Notes: generated by a model not told the origin, from the letters alone. DNA of 43,070 nucleotides from SIG455 sp045589495 (GCA_045589495.1 JAZNPF010000047.1:1-43070); one strand, 5' to 3'. Counted from the first letter of the stretch, positions 7,712-17,739 are shown. Numbers and translations are program-made.

Positions 7712-9292
7712 ATGATGAAAACTTTAATCGAACAGGGAAACCTCTGCATTGGAATTGAATTTGGCTCAACAAGAATAAAAGCCGTTTTGACCGATGCTAA
7801 TGGTAATGTTTTGGCAACTGGTGGCCAAAACTGGGAAAACAAGTTGGAAAACGGTGTATGGATTTACACTGAAGATCAAATTCACAACGGATTACAAGAA
7901 TGTTATGCTAATCTCTTAACTGATGTCAAATCCAAATACAACACTGTTATAAAAAAAGTAAAAGCTATTGGTATCAGTGGTATGATGCACGGCTACATAG
8001 CATTGGACAAAGATAAAAATATTTTATCTCCGTTCCGTACATGGCGCAATAATATAACATCTGCAGAAGCAAGTTATCTTACAGAACTTTTTGATTTTAA
8101 TATTCCTCAGCGTTGGAGTATATCTCATCTTTTACAGATTGTACAAAATAAAGAAAGCCATCTCAAAAACATTGATTATCTTACAACATTATCAGGCTAT
8201 ATTCATTATCTTCTGACAGGCGAAAAAGTCCTGGGAATTTGCGAAGCATCAGGAATGTTCCCGATAGATGTCAGTACCCACGATTTCAACAAGGAAATGA
8301 TATCAAAATTCAACGATATATTAAAGAAGAATGATTGTTCATTTACACTTGAAGATATTCTCCCAAAAGTTTTATGTGCCGGACAAAACGCAGGAACGCT
8401 CACAACAGATGGGGCTGCATTTATAGATGTTTCAGGAAATCTTGAACCCGGAGCCACCCTGTGCCCACCCGAAGGAGACGCCGGTACAGGAATGATTGCC
8501 ACAAACAGCATCAGGCAGAAAACCGGAAATATTTCAGCCGGAACATCTGCATTTGCTATGATTGTGCTGGAAAAAGAACTTTCAAAGGTATACGAAGAGT
8601 TTGATATCGTCCACACTCCTGATGGCAGTGTTACTGCAATGGTTCATTCCAACAACTGCACAACAGAAATCAATTCATGGGTATCTTTATTCAATGAAGT
8701 TCTAAAAGAATTCGGAACAGATGTCAACGACAGCATACTTTATGAAACATTATTCAAAAAGGCAAACGACGGTGACAATGATTGCGGTGGCCTTATGGCA
8801 TACTGTTTCCACTCTGGAGAGCATCTTTTGGGACTTCCCAAAGGTTGCCCCATGTTTCTGCATTCTGCTGAATCAAAATTCAATCTTGCAAACTTCATGA
8901 GAGCACAAATTTACACTTCATTCGGTGTTTTAAAAACAGGTCTTGACCTTTTGAAAAACAACGAAAATGTGGCTTTGGATAAGATAACAGCGCATGGCGG
9001 AATTTTTAAAACCAAAGGCGTAGCACAAAACATTCTCGCCTCTGCAATCAACACACCTGTTGCAGTAAATAGTTCTGCAGGCGAAGGCGGGGCATGGGGT
9101 ATAGCTATCCTTGCCTCATATCTTGAAAGAGCAAACGATATTTCCTTGGCTGATTTTCTTGATACAGTTATTTTTAAGGATTCAGATATATCATTGTCTA
9201 ATCCAAGTGAAGAAATTTCAGAAGGTTACGAAGAGTTTATGAAAAACTATAGCAAGCATCTTTCTTGTGAATATTCAGCGGTTCAGGAATAA
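7712..9292 (+). CDS. FGGY-family carbohydrate kinase, pentulokinase-like
   Basis: The 526-residue protein is full length for FGGY kinases, two actin-like ATPase lobes. The N-terminal phosphate loop reads GIEFGSTRIKAV (14-25), with glutamate where most FGGY kinases have aspartate. GEGGAWGIA near the C-terminus matches the adenosine-binding part of the second lobe, and CPPEGDAGTG and GNISAGTSAF are central loops. The pattern resembles a clostridial kinase type that I recall next to L-arabinose isomerase and ribulose-phosphate epimerase genes, so an L-ribulokinase-like role is my best guess, not proven. No isomerase lies in this window. The start at 7712 follows AAAGGA. Confidence 0.85.
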   Translation: MMKTLIEQGNLCIGIEFGSTRIKAVLTDANGNVLATGGQNWENKLENGVWIYTEDQIHNGLQECYANLLTDVKSKYNTVIKKVKAIGISGMMHGYIALDKDKNILSPFRTWRNNITSAEASYLTELFDFNIPQRWSISHLLQIVQNKESHLKNIDYLTTLSGYIHYLLTGEKVLGICEASGMFPIDVSTHDFNKEMISKFNDILKKNDCSFTLEDILPKVLCAGQNAGTLTTDGAAFIDVSGNLEPGATLCPPEGDAGTGMIATNSIRQKTGNISAGTSAFAMIVLEKELSKVYEEFDIVHTPDGSVTAMVHSNNCTTEINSWVSLFNEVLKEFGTDVNDSILYETLFKKANDGDNDCGGLMAYCFHSGEHLLGLPKGCPMFLHSAESKFNLANFMRAQIYTSFGVLKTGLDLLKNNENVALDKITAHGGIFKTKGVAQNILASAINTPVAVNSSAGEGGAWGIAILASYLERANDISLADFLDTVIFKDSDISLSNPSEEISEGYEEFMKNYSKHLSCEYSAVQE

Positions 9293-9340
9293 GAATTACC
9301 AGTTGATTTCATCCTAGACGGATTCTTCACATTATAGAAT

Positions 9341-9381
9341 AAGGTCGTGCCTCAACTTAGTTGTTGAGACACGGCCTTTTT
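9341..9381 (+). terminator. Rho-independent terminator of the araC-kinase operon
   Basis: A 16-bp stem (AAGGTCGTGCCTCAAC with GTTGAGACACGGCCTT; G-U pairs at two places) has a 6-base loop and a T run. It lies between the convergent kinase and GH3 genes and may serve both. Confidence 0.9.
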
Positions 9382-9396
9382 AGTTAAAATTATATA

Positions 9397-11736
9397 TTAC
9401 TCAAAGTCAAGAAGAAGTTGAAGCACTCTCTTTGCACTTTTTTGCGCAACGCCCATATTATAAACCATATCACGCTTTACACCATCTACATATCCATTAG
9501 GCATACGAATATCGTTACCCGCTAAAATCTCATTAGGTTGATAACCGTATGTTTGCCAATCTGTTGTAACAGCACCCTGATATCCCCATTCTTCACGAAG
9601 AATACCTGTAATCATATCGTAGTTCTCGCATGATCGAATACCATTAACCGGATTATATGCCGTCATAATAAGCCTCGGAGAAGCTTCCTTAACACATATT
9701 TCAAAACCTTTGATGTAAATTTCTCTTATCGCCCTTTCAGAGAGAATACTATTACAATCACAACGATTGGTTTCTTTATTATTGCATGCAAAATGTTTAG
9801 GTGTTGCTACAATGTTCTGCGATTGAATTCCTTTTACCTTAGCTGCCGCCATTTTACCGGAAAGTAGCGGATCTTCCGAATAATATTCAAAGTTTCTTCC
9901 GCAAAGTGGACTTCTGTGAATATTAAGTGCGGGAGTAAGCCATATCATAAGATTGTTTTCTTTAGCCTCCAAAGCGCCACATATTCCCATTTCTTCCATA
10001 AGCTCTAAATTCCAGCTGCACGCCACAAGAGTTGCGCAAGGGAAAGCAGTGGTTGGAATTCCGCAATGGGGGGAAATTCTGACACCTGCAGGGCCATCTG
10101 TTGATAATGCGCAAGGAACACCGTAGTGGTCCACACCCTCAGTTTCAATTTTAGAACCGATTCCTCCTACATTAGAAACACCAAATGCAGGTTTTCCACC
10201 AAGCAGTTCTGCAATATATCCAATATCAAGTTGTGCCACAAAATCATCAAGTGTCTCTTTCCCATCTGCCACATCACCGAACATAATCTTTCCTGTGCCA
10301 GCCTTGGGAATGAGCGCATCACAACGTTGCCGTTCATATTTCTTCCTCACATTTTGAGGCATTTTTTCATATGTTCCGTCAGAATATAAACGCTTTTCCA
10401 AATCAACGGGGAACATTCTTTCTGTAAGTTTTTTCGTTACACGAAATTCCTCTTCAACAGTATATATAAAATCTGCTTCTATCGTGTTTCTTACTGAATC
10501 CCCTATGTAGAATTTATAATCTCCTTTTTCCAGAATATATGCAGATTTTTCACATTTACCTATATCATCATAACTTGCCATATCACTCATTTTGAACTTA
10601 AGTTCAATTTTTTCTGATTCACCGGGAGAAAGAATATTCGTTTTCTTAAATGCCGCAAGTTCACGTGACGGTTTACCAAGTTTTCCTTGAGGAGCACTGT
10701 AGTATAGCTGAATGACATTCTTCCCCGGTTCACTTCCAGTGTTTGTAACCATTACTTCAGCGTATATATTCTCATCATACGACTTAATATTGATATCAGA
10801 AAAATCAAATGTCGTATACGAAAGCCCATATCCAAAGGGATAGTTGACCCTTTCGCTTGCGCCGGGAATTGTTTCAAAATATCTGTAGCCGACATATATA
10901 TCATCATAATATTTCACAAAAGTTTCAGAATCGTTAAAGTTTTCAGATGAAGGATAGTCTTCAAAAGTTTTTGCGAAAGTATCTGTGAGCTTTCCTGACG
11001 GATTAACCTCACCAAGAATTATCTCTGCAGTTGCAAGACCGCCTTCCATACCTGCATTCCAGATGAGAAGAGCACCCTTTATCTTATCGTTATTTTTAAA
11101 CCACTCAGAATCTATCATCCCTCCAACATTCATAACGGCAATAACATCGTCAAAATTCTCGCACACATCATTAACCATCTTATTTTCTGCATCACTTAAA
11201 TAAAAATCGCCTTTTTCGCTTGTTCTATCCAATCCTTCCTCGCTATAACGGGAAATGGTAATAATAGCAACATCAGCATTTTCTTTTGCTTCTTTTAAAA
11301 GCGATTCAGGGATTTCCGGTTCTTCACAATTCTCAAAACGTGCACGAAAAGAAGGATATTCTTCTTTAGCCATTGCAAATATTTCTTCATAAAACTTTGA
11401 GAGTTCATGAAAAACAGATACCTTCCCCTCTTCTTCTTTCACTTTAAATCCTTCATACACATTACGGTTATATATTGGATATGCCTCTCCGCTACCGCCA
11501 CCGCCCGATACATAGTCAAACTGTGCTTTCCCGAAAACAGCAATTCGATTTTTCCCTTTCAGTGGAAGAAGCCCATCATTTTTCAAAAGCACAATACCTT
11601 CTGTGGCAATTTTGTGTGCCAAATCTATGTGCTTTTGACATGATGTCACTCTTATTCCGTCTTCCCCTAAAGGAAGACAAGGTTGAAATCTAAGCCTGTT
11701 CCATCTTGTCATATTCATATTCATATTCATATTCAT
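9397..11736 (-). CDS. Glycoside hydrolase family 3 beta-glycosidase, permuted domain order
   Basis: The 779-residue protein contains all GH3 parts in inverted order. The alpha/beta-sandwich (GH3_C) comes first, from about 40 to 280 (KNDGLLPL at 52-59, then GYRYF and FGYGLSYT). A fibronectin-III-like domain follows at about 315-430, and the catalytic TIM barrel (GH3_N) occupies about 490-775. The barrel has STDGPAGVR, the conserved TPKHFACNNKETNR block and VTTDW, whose D726 is the probable nucleophile. This order is known from some ruminal and clostridial beta-glucosidases. No signal peptide, so it acts in the cytoplasm on short beta-linked oligosaccharides. The start codon lies in an ATGAAT repeat; the first ATG is best placed behind AGGGG. 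It follows the sensor kinase by 64 bases and may belong to the same transcript. Confidence 0.93.
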   Translation of the reverse strand: MNMNMNMNMTRWNRLRFQPCLPLGEDGIRVTSCQKHIDLAHKIATEGIVLLKNDGLLPLKGKNRIAVFGKAQFDYVSGGGGSGEAYPIYNRNVYEGFKVKEEEGKVSVFHELSKFYEEIFAMAKEEYPSFRARFENCEEPEIPESLLKEAKENADVAIITISRYSEEGLDRTSEKGDFYLSDAENKMVNDVCENFDDVIAVMNVGGMIDSEWFKNNDKIKGALLIWNAGMEGGLATAEIILGEVNPSGKLTDTFAKTFEDYPSSENFNDSETFVKYYDDIYVGYRYFETIPGASERVNYPFGYGLSYTTFDFSDINIKSYDENIYAEVMVTNTGSEPGKNVIQLYYSAPQGKLGKPSRELAAFKKTNILSPGESEKIELKFKMSDMASYDDIGKCEKSAYILEKGDYKFYIGDSVRNTIEADFIYTVEEEFRVTKKLTERMFPVDLEKRLYSDGTYEKMPQNVRKKYERQRCDALIPKAGTGKIMFGDVADGKETLDDFVAQLDIGYIAELLGGKPAFGVSNVGGIGSKIETEGVDHYGVPCALSTDGPAGVRISPHCGIPTTAFPCATLVACSWNLELMEEMGICGALEAKENNLMIWLTPALNIHRSPLCGRNFEYYSEDPLLSGKMAAAKVKGIQSQNIVATPKHFACNNKETNRCDCNSILSERAIREIYIKGFEICVKEASPRLIMTAYNPVNGIRSCENYDMITGILREEWGYQGAVTTDWQTYGYQPNEILAGNDIRMPNGYVDGVKRDMVYNMGVAQKSAKRVLQLLLDFE
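11710..11736. repeat. Hexanucleotide microsatellite at the GH3 start
   Basis: CATATT is repeated four times followed by CAT, which on the coding strand is ATGAAT four times followed by ATG. It encodes an alternating Met-Asn N-terminus and offers five in-frame start codons at different distances from the ribosome binding site. Copy-number change keeps the frame but shifts start spacing. Confidence 0.9.
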
Positions 11737-11800
11737 TTTCTTTACCCCTATTTGTGTTTATCTGTTACGAATAAAAATATTCAGTTATCACTTATTAAAC

Positions 11801-13543
11801 CTATATTTTAGGCAATTTTATTATAACAACCGTTCCACCTGTTTCCGGTGTTTCCACTTCAACACCGTAAAAATCGCCAAATAGCAATTTAATCCTGTAA
11901 TTAACATTTTTCAATCCGTGCTTTGGATTTGATTCCTCATCATCTTCAACATATGCAATGCTTTGAATGCTTTCCTCGCTCATACCTTTTCCATTATCGA
12001 AAATACGAAAAACAATATCGTTGTTTTCAACTTCTCCGGCAATGCGTATTAACCCACCTTTTGCATTGGTGATACCATGTTGAAATGCATTTTCAACAAC
12101 AGGCTGTAAAATCAACTTTATCACTTCAGAATCGTATATTGAATGGTCAACATCTATTTCTACAGAAATATCCTTGCCAAATCTGAACTTCTGAATTTTG
12201 ATAAACTTTTCCAAATGTGCGAGTTCGCTTTCCACATTCCAGAAAAATCCTTTTTTTGACATAGCCATATAAACAAGGTCTGACAATGTAGAAATTGCAC
12301 TGGACACCTCGTTTTCCCCTCCCATTTTTTCAAGCGAAAGCCAATATAATCCAAATAATGTATTGGCTATAAAATGGGGATTTATTTGAGCCTGCAAAGC
12401 TGCAAATCGTGCAGCTTTAAGATTTTCAAGTCTTATTTTAGATTCCTTCTCCATTAAATCGGATTTCTCTAAAGAATCTGCAATATTTTTTATAATAAAT
12501 ACAATTTCATTTTCAGCGTTACTGGAAACAAAATCATCTAAAGAGCCTACGCTTGACAATTTAAGCGTAGACAAAATTTTTAACATCGGATTCATTATCC
12601 AACTGAAAAAAATGATGACAATAACAACACCATATAGAATTAAAATGATATTTAATATATCCAGATAATTCACACTTTTTTGAAAAAAACCAGAATCTAT
12701 ACCGGCTAAAATGCGCCATCCAGTATAGGAAGACTGAATCAATGATACTACACTTTTAACATCGCCTATTTTAACAATTTCACTTATCGGTTTATCAACT
12801 AAATAACTATCTTCGCGTATCATAGAAGGATTCAATTGCAACTCGCCCACAGAAAACTGTAAATTGTTTTCTGTGTCAAAAACAGCCCAACTTGTATGGT
12901 TTGTGGTAATCAAATAATTGTTTTCAATAAAATCCACATCAATGTTAATTACAACCACACCACGAGTATCATTGTAATACTTTATATTCTGAAAAACAGA
13001 CAAATATTGTTTGTTTCGATTTTCCTGCACCGAAAAAAAACTACGATTTAAAAACCATTGATCCTCGTCTTTTCTGTTGTAGTATTCCGGAATCCAATCT
13101 GCATCGAAAAACTCATTCTTATAATTTCCTGTAGTATCGGAAAAAATATAATCCGTCTTTTCCGAGAAAATATATATACTGTCAATAGCTTCAACACTAC
13201 TTTTAATAGTTTCAAACATAGCACTTATCTGCCTGTGATTATAAGAAAAATCATTAACCTTTTCAGCAAACATAAATTTCCGTACTTCAACATTATTTGC
13301 CAGTATCAGTCCATCTCTGCTTACACTCTGCATCATCATATCTAATATATAATTTACTCTTTTTAATGATGTTTCGTGCGTGTTTGCAATTTCATACTTA
13401 ATAGCCTGATTATAATTATAACGATACAGAGCCGCAAAAACACTGAGTGGTACTGAAATCATAAGGAACATCAGTACAAAATATTTAAAAAATATGCTTT
13501 TAAATCTGTAGTTTTTGATATAGTTCAAAATCACTTTTTTCAT
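11801..13543 (-). CDS. YesM-type sensor histidine kinase
   Basis: The 580-residue protein has two membrane segments (about 19-40 and 294-317) around an extracellular domain of about 250 residues, then a HisKA_7TM-unrelated His_kinase/HATPase_c module. The phospho-acceptor region is QINPHFIANTL with H390, typical of the LytS/YesM class, though NT is preceded by IA instead of the common LY. The N-box has N485 (PVVENAFQHG), and FDNGKGM at 516-522 is the G1 box. It would sense an extracellular sugar or a binding-protein signal and phosphorylate the regulator encoded at 14822. FAD oxidoreductase lies between kinase and regulator genes; the kinase starts 4 bases after its stop. Confidence 0.93.
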   Translation of the reverse strand: MKKVILNYIKNYRFKSIFFKYFVLMFLMISVPLSVFAALYRYNYNQAIKYEIANTHETSLKRVNYILDMMMQSVSRDGLILANNVEVRKFMFAEKVNDFSYNHRQISAMFETIKSSVEAIDSIYIFSEKTDYIFSDTTGNYKNEFFDADWIPEYYNRKDEDQWFLNRSFFSVQENRNKQYLSVFQNIKYYNDTRGVVVINIDVDFIENNYLITTNHTSWAVFDTENNLQFSVGELQLNPSMIREDSYLVDKPISEIVKIGDVKSVVSLIQSSYTGWRILAGIDSGFFQKSVNYLDILNIILILYGVVIVIIFFSWIMNPMLKILSTLKLSSVGSLDDFVSSNAENEIVFIIKNIADSLEKSDLMEKESKIRLENLKAARFAALQAQINPHFIANTLFGLYWLSLEKMGGENEVSSAISTLSDLVYMAMSKKGFFWNVESELAHLEKFIKIQKFRFGKDISVEIDVDHSIYDSEVIKLILQPVVENAFQHGITNAKGGLIRIAGEVENNDIVFRIFDNGKGMSEESIQSIAYVEDDEESNPKHGLKNVNYRIKLLFGDFYGVEVETPETGGTVVIIKLPKI

Positions 13544-13547
13544 ATTT

Positions 13548-14825
13548 TTATTTGTTTAGCATAAAGCCATGAAAACTGCCATCTTTTATAAGTGCAGCCA
13601 CCTGCCCTACGCTTTCTCCTATTTGCATAATGGTTCTTTGGAGACGACACGAAGAAACTAGTTTGTCTGATACTGATAATCCTCTGCAGGCCACTGCTAC
13701 ATTATCAATTTCATTAGCAAGGCAACAGTCATATGGAATACCGTATTCATGAGGCAATGCTTGCGCCTCCCTTTTATTTTCTGCAGAATGTACATCTAAA
13801 GAATGGTCTGCAAACGCAATAAATTTCGACTCATCTTCTTTTTTATACGAGTGGAAATCATCCTCACAAAGTATATGTTTGCCTACCAGGCGATACCCCT
13901 CTCTCACTCCAACCATTGGGAAAATGTATGATATGCGGAAATTATCAAGCCCACGTTCCCTTTGAAGTACATTCCACGCCATATACGTTCTTGCAAGAGC
14001 AACTTTCTTTGCATCTGAACCATAGTTAATATACTCATATCCCTCCATTGTAGGAAGCGTATTAACATTATACCTTCCATCGGGGTAACGATTAAAAATA
14101 AAATCAGGATCTTTTGAATGAATCCAATCCTGCGCATCAGTTTCTTTGACCCACTCAGGAACATCTTCTATATGTCTATAACCTTTACGTTCCACAATAA
14201 ACATCTGAGAAACACCATTTGGTTTACTGCTTCTTTGAGTTTTGCACCCTGCCATTCTAGCCAGAACAACCTCAGCACTTGCATCAATATACAACGGAGA
14301 TTCGATGGTAAGTGTTTCATTCAGAAGATTGCTGAATGCACTTATACTTATGATATGACCATCGGATACTTTCACATCAGTTAATACAGTACAGTATAAG
14401 ATTCGAACATTTCCCAAATTCAACAGACTTTTTTCCATCACATTATGCATCTTCCACGGATCAAAGATGATTCTGCCACGGGCCTCATGAAAAAGCGTAT
14501 CTTCATAACCCAATGTACTATCTTCGCTTACCCACGCACAAAGTCGTGGTCTGGGTGTGGTATTATGATAACTTGCAATCACAGCATTATTATCTTTGTA
14601 TAACTCATCATAATATAAACGATGAAGCACACTCTTTCCGACTACTCCCGGCTCCCATGCATTAACACCGCCTACTGTTGATGTGCCGCCAAGCATACCA
14701 TAAGCTTCAATCAATACCACGGTCTTATCAGGTGCATTTTTCGCAGCGCTATATGCAGCAGCAACACCTCCGCTTCCTGCACCAATAATACAGATATCTG
14801 CCTTCATATTCATAGATAATATCAT
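13548..14825 (-). CDS. FAD-dependent oxidoreductase (FAD_oxidored family)
   Basis: The 425-residue protein starts with a Rossmann fold: IIGAGSGGVAAAYSA with G15, G17 and G20, then a strand ending in VVLIE, followed by GMLGGTSTVGGVN, the FAD-contact segment typical of this family. The C-terminal SDKLVSSCRLQRT and GESVGQVAAL fit the closing FAD-binding part. Relatives often sit in clostridial and Bacteroidota polysaccharide loci with unknown substrates. ATG at 14825 overlaps the regulator stop as ATGA. A second ATG at 14813 (MNMKAD) has more normal spacing from AAGGA and may be the true start. No signal peptide. Confidence 0.85.
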   Translation of the reverse strand: MILSMNMKADICIIGAGSGGVAAAYSAAKNAPDKTVVLIEAYGMLGGTSTVGGVNAWEPGVVGKSVLHRLYYDELYKDNNAVIASYHNTTPRPRLCAWVSEDSTLGYEDTLFHEARGRIIFDPWKMHNVMEKSLLNLGNVRILYCTVLTDVKVSDGHIISISAFSNLLNETLTIESPLYIDASAEVVLARMAGCKTQRSSKPNGVSQMFIVERKGYRHIEDVPEWVKETDAQDWIHSKDPDFIFNRYPDGRYNVNTLPTMEGYEYINYGSDAKKVALARTYMAWNVLQRERGLDNFRISYIFPMVGVREGYRLVGKHILCEDDFHSYKKEDESKFIAFADHSLDVHSAENKREAQALPHEYGIPYDCCLANEIDNVAVACRGLSVSDKLVSSCRLQRTIMQIGESVGQVAALIKDGSFHGFMLNK

Positions 14826-16009
14826 TCCTTTTCACTTTTTCTTTCAACCCGAGTACGATATTCACGAGGTGTAACACCTGTGAAGTTTTTAAAGACGCTA
14901 CCAAAATGCTGAATGCTTTTATATCCGACCTTTTCGCATGCCTCATAAACATATAATCCCTTTTCAAATAATCGCATCGCTTCAAGCATCTTGGCTTCTA
15001 TTATATAATTACTTAAAGTCTTACCGGTTTCCTTTTTCAACACACGGCTCAAATGCTCTGCACTGTAATTTAACGCTTCAGAAACATCACTCACCGAAAG
15101 TTTTTTGTCTATATTCTCATTAATAAAAGAAATAATTCTTTTAACCAAAATAGTATTTTGTGTATTAATATTGAGTATATTATCTCTCTGAATTTCCTGA
15201 CAAAGGCTTTCATCTTTATCCATCACATTAAATTTAATGTTAATATTTAGCATAGATGAAATATTCTTTCCCAGTTCATCAAGATAGTTGTCATCTTTTT
15301 CTTTGTCAGAAAGCATTATAATCAAAATGGGATTTTGCATTTTACAAAGAAAATACGTATTCAGTTCCATAAAATAATAGAAAAAATTCCTGATTGCGTT
15401 ATAAAACCCATCTAATCCATACTTCCATTTTTCATAACCATCATTTGCTTCAATTGAAAAGACAGTCATAACTGTATCGTTGGCAGAAAGAGTAATACCA
15501 GCAGACAATAACGCCTCCGAAATTTTTTGAACTTCTTCGTACTTATTTTCAAAAATCTCCTCTGCCACCTGTTCTCTTCTGTATAAGATATCGTCTCGCT
15601 TAATGTTGTCATCAATCTTCAAATACATTTTTTGAACAAACCGTTCCAATACATCTTTCATAAAATGCAAAATTTCATCTGTTGATGACGTTTTCAGAAG
15701 ATATCCTGCCACGTTAAAGTTAATTGCCTTTCTTGCATACTCAAAATCATCATATGCACTTAAAAAAACAACAGTAATATCAGGAAAGTTCCGATAAAGA
15801 TGTTCTGCCAACTCAATACCTGATACATCATTCATTTTAATATCAGTCAAGACAACTTCAACCGGATGATGTGCTACATATTCCAACGCCTCACTGCCAT
15901 CAGAAAAATCGCCTACCAATTCATAGCCTATAGATTTCCAATCAACCATATTTTTTAATCCCATTCTAATCGGTTGCTCGTCATCAACAATAATCAGTCG
16001 GCACAACAT
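14822..16009 (-). CDS. YesN-type response regulator with AraC output domain
   Basis: The receiver domain (about 1-120) has the acidic pair D9-D10, the phospho-acceptor D56 (VLTDIK), S84 and K106. A middle region of about 150 residues precedes a C-terminal AraC helix-turn-helix (about 295-385) ending GVTPREYR. It is the natural partner of the kinase at 11801 and the probable activator of the large uptake operon. I chose the ATG at 16009 (395 residues) because it lies 7 bases after GGAGG; an in-frame ATG at 16015 is almost on the ribosome site. The stop overlaps the next start as ATGA. Confidence 0.93.
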   Translation of the reverse strand: MLCRLIIVDDEQPIRMGLKNMVDWKSIGYELVGDFSDGSEALEYVAHHPVEVVLTDIKMNDVSGIELAEHLYRNFPDITVVFLSAYDDFEYARKAINFNVAGYLLKTSSTDEILHFMKDVLERFVQKMYLKIDDNIKRDDILYRREQVAEEIFENKYEEVQKISEALLSAGITLSANDTVMTVFSIEANDGYEKWKYGLDGFYNAIRNFFYYFMELNTYFLCKMQNPILIIMLSDKEKDDNYLDELGKNISSMLNINIKFNVMDKDESLCQEIQRDNILNINTQNTILVKRIISFINENIDKKLSVSDVSEALNYSAEHLSRVLKKETGKTLSNYIIEAKMLEAMRLFEKGLYVYEACEKVGYKSIQHFGSVFKNFTGVTPREYRTRVERKSEKE

Positions 16010-16057
16010 ATTCATACCTCCGTTTAAGCAATATATACCATTGTTTTTATCAGAATT

Positions 16058-16086
16058 ATTCTACCATATTTGATATGCTTTTTCAA
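16058..16086 (-). promoter_or_regulatory. Sigma-A promoter of the regulator-oxidoreductase-kinase operon
   Basis: On the minus strand TTGAAA (16081-16086) and TAGAAT (16058-16063) are 17 bases apart, 48 bases before the regulator ATG. This close match fits steady expression of a sensing system. Confidence 0.75.
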
Positions 16087-16188
16087 CGATTGAATTTTTA
16101 CATTAAGATATGTTTTAAATACATAATCAGTCGATGTAAAAGAAAATTGAATTTCAAAGCATCTCGCATAAAACATCATTTTTTATAG

Positions 16189-16222
16189 CGGAAATACCAC
16201 GCTGTAATGCATGGTATTTCCG
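16189..16222 (-). other. Stem-loop at the 3' end of the uptake operon
   Basis: An 11-bp perfect stem (CGGAAATACCA with TGGTATTTCCG), extendable with one mismatch, lies 25 bases after the solute-binding protein stop. There is no proper U-tract on the minus strand. It probably protects the mRNA 3' end or is a weak terminator. Confidence 0.6.
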
Positions 16223-16246
16223 TTATATAATTAATTTAGATACAAT

Positions 16247-17692
16247 TTACTGTTTGTTCTTCCACTCGTCAATCTGTCTCTGAACTTCTGCAACAACAGT
16301 GTCAATACCTGCTTTTTTTAACTTTTCTTCTCTTTCTTTGTAAAGATCTTTCCAGTTGGAGCGTACATAAATCTTGTCATACTCTGATACAACATTTTCA
16401 ATAGCAGTCAGTTCATTTTTTATTGTATCAACATTGGGTGAAAAACCAAGCAAAAGTGACTGTTCTGCTTCTCTGTTAATTCTGTCTGTTTCTTCCCACG
16501 AGCCAACCTGCTGACCTTCAGTATAGAATGCATTAAACTGGTTACCAAAAGCCCATGCAGAAATGCCCATTTTATACTTGCTATCATCTTTAATCTTAAT
16601 CTGATTCTCAGACAGTTTTTCATAATGCTTACCCTCAAATCCAAACATCAGCAAGTTGAACAATTCCTTATCAGTATTAATTATTCCCAAAAATTTCATT
16701 GCTTCGTCTGGGTGGCTTGAAGTAGAACTGATAGCATTCATTGTGCTTTGTCCAGCCTGACCAGCAACGTATGGGGGAATCAAAGCCTTACAGATATAAT
16801 CCTGTCCAGTTTTTGCTTTCATAGTTCCTTCTACCCCAGGTAAAATAGTACCTAAAACAACTGCATACTTATTAGCATTAACATCGGCCACATCACTTGT
16901 TACAGAGTCTATATCCTGACGGATATATCCCTTTTTAAACCAATCAGCACAAAGTTCCAATTCGGAAAGTATATAGTCATTACTTTTTGAGTTAAATACC
17001 TTCAAAGACTTATCGCCTTTTTTAATTGCACTGTAAACACCTGCAATTTCTTCAACTTCTTTGTTTAATGTTGAAGGCGGCTGAATTGGGAAAATTCCGG
17101 GTTCATTATCCTTAATTTTCTGTAAAAACGGTTCTAAATCTCTGAATTCATTAATTTCATCAAGATTGAGACCGTATTTATCCGCAAGTGTCTTCTGAAC
17201 CATAATACCAGATGCTGAATATGTAATCTGATAATTTGGAATTGCATAAATTTTTCCATTATAAGAAGCACTTTTGAACATATAAGCAGGAAGTGTATCA
17301 CGAAGTTCAGGAGCATTCTTATCCAGCAAATCATCAAGAGGAAGAAGAGCACCTTTTGGTGCAACAACACTAAATTTGTTTACCCAACTAGATACGAAAC
17401 ATAAATCAAAAACTTCCTTTGAAGCCATAATAAGATTCATTTTATTTCCGTAGTCTGCTGAATTAAACAACTGTAAATCAAGTGTCAGTCCGTACTTTTC
17501 TTCAAGTTTTTCATTGAATGCCGCCAAAACATCATCGTGGTCAGGCTGTTTAGTTCCCATTGCGTACCACTTAATAACTGTTTTGTCATTGTCTGTCGTT
17601 TCGGTCACGGGATCCTGTCCGCAGCCGGCTAAGCACAAACAAGCCATAACTGCACACAAAATAATGCTTACAACTTTTTTCATCTTTTTCAT
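16247..17692 (-). CDS. Sugar ABC transporter solute-binding lipoprotein (LplA-like, DUF3502)
   Basis: The 481-residue protein has a type II signal with lipobox LAGC and acylated C24, then a family 1 extracellular binding fold (KWYAMGTKQPDHDDVLAAFN...). Its C-terminus (about 400-478) reads FSPNVDTIKNELTAIENV...KKAGIDTVVAEVQRQID... in part, which is the DUF3502 extension seen in LplA-type proteins that import complex oligosaccharides. It is the last gene of the large minus-strand operon, after its two permeases. ATG at 17692 has AAAGGA at proper spacing. Confidence 0.93.
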   Translation of the reverse strand: MKKMKKVVSIILCAVMACLCLAGCGQDPVTETTDNDKTVIKWYAMGTKQPDHDDVLAAFNEKLEEKYGLTLDLQLFNSADYGNKMNLIMASKEVFDLCFVSSWVNKFSVVAPKGALLPLDDLLDKNAPELRDTLPAYMFKSASYNGKIYAIPNYQITYSASGIMVQKTLADKYGLNLDEINEFRDLEPFLQKIKDNEPGIFPIQPPSTLNKEVEEIAGVYSAIKKGDKSLKVFNSKSNDYILSELELCADWFKKGYIRQDIDSVTSDVADVNANKYAVVLGTILPGVEGTMKAKTGQDYICKALIPPYVAGQAGQSTMNAISSTSSHPDEAMKFLGIINTDKELFNLLMFGFEGKHYEKLSENQIKIKDDSKYKMGISAWAFGNQFNAFYTEGQQVGSWEETDRINREAEQSLLLGFSPNVDTIKNELTAIENVVSEYDKIYVRSNWKDLYKEREEKLKKAGIDTVVAEVQRQIDEWKNKQ

Positions 17693-17739
17693 TTTTAATC
17701 CTTTCCGCCAAATAAATCGGCATAAAATTGTTTATATGG

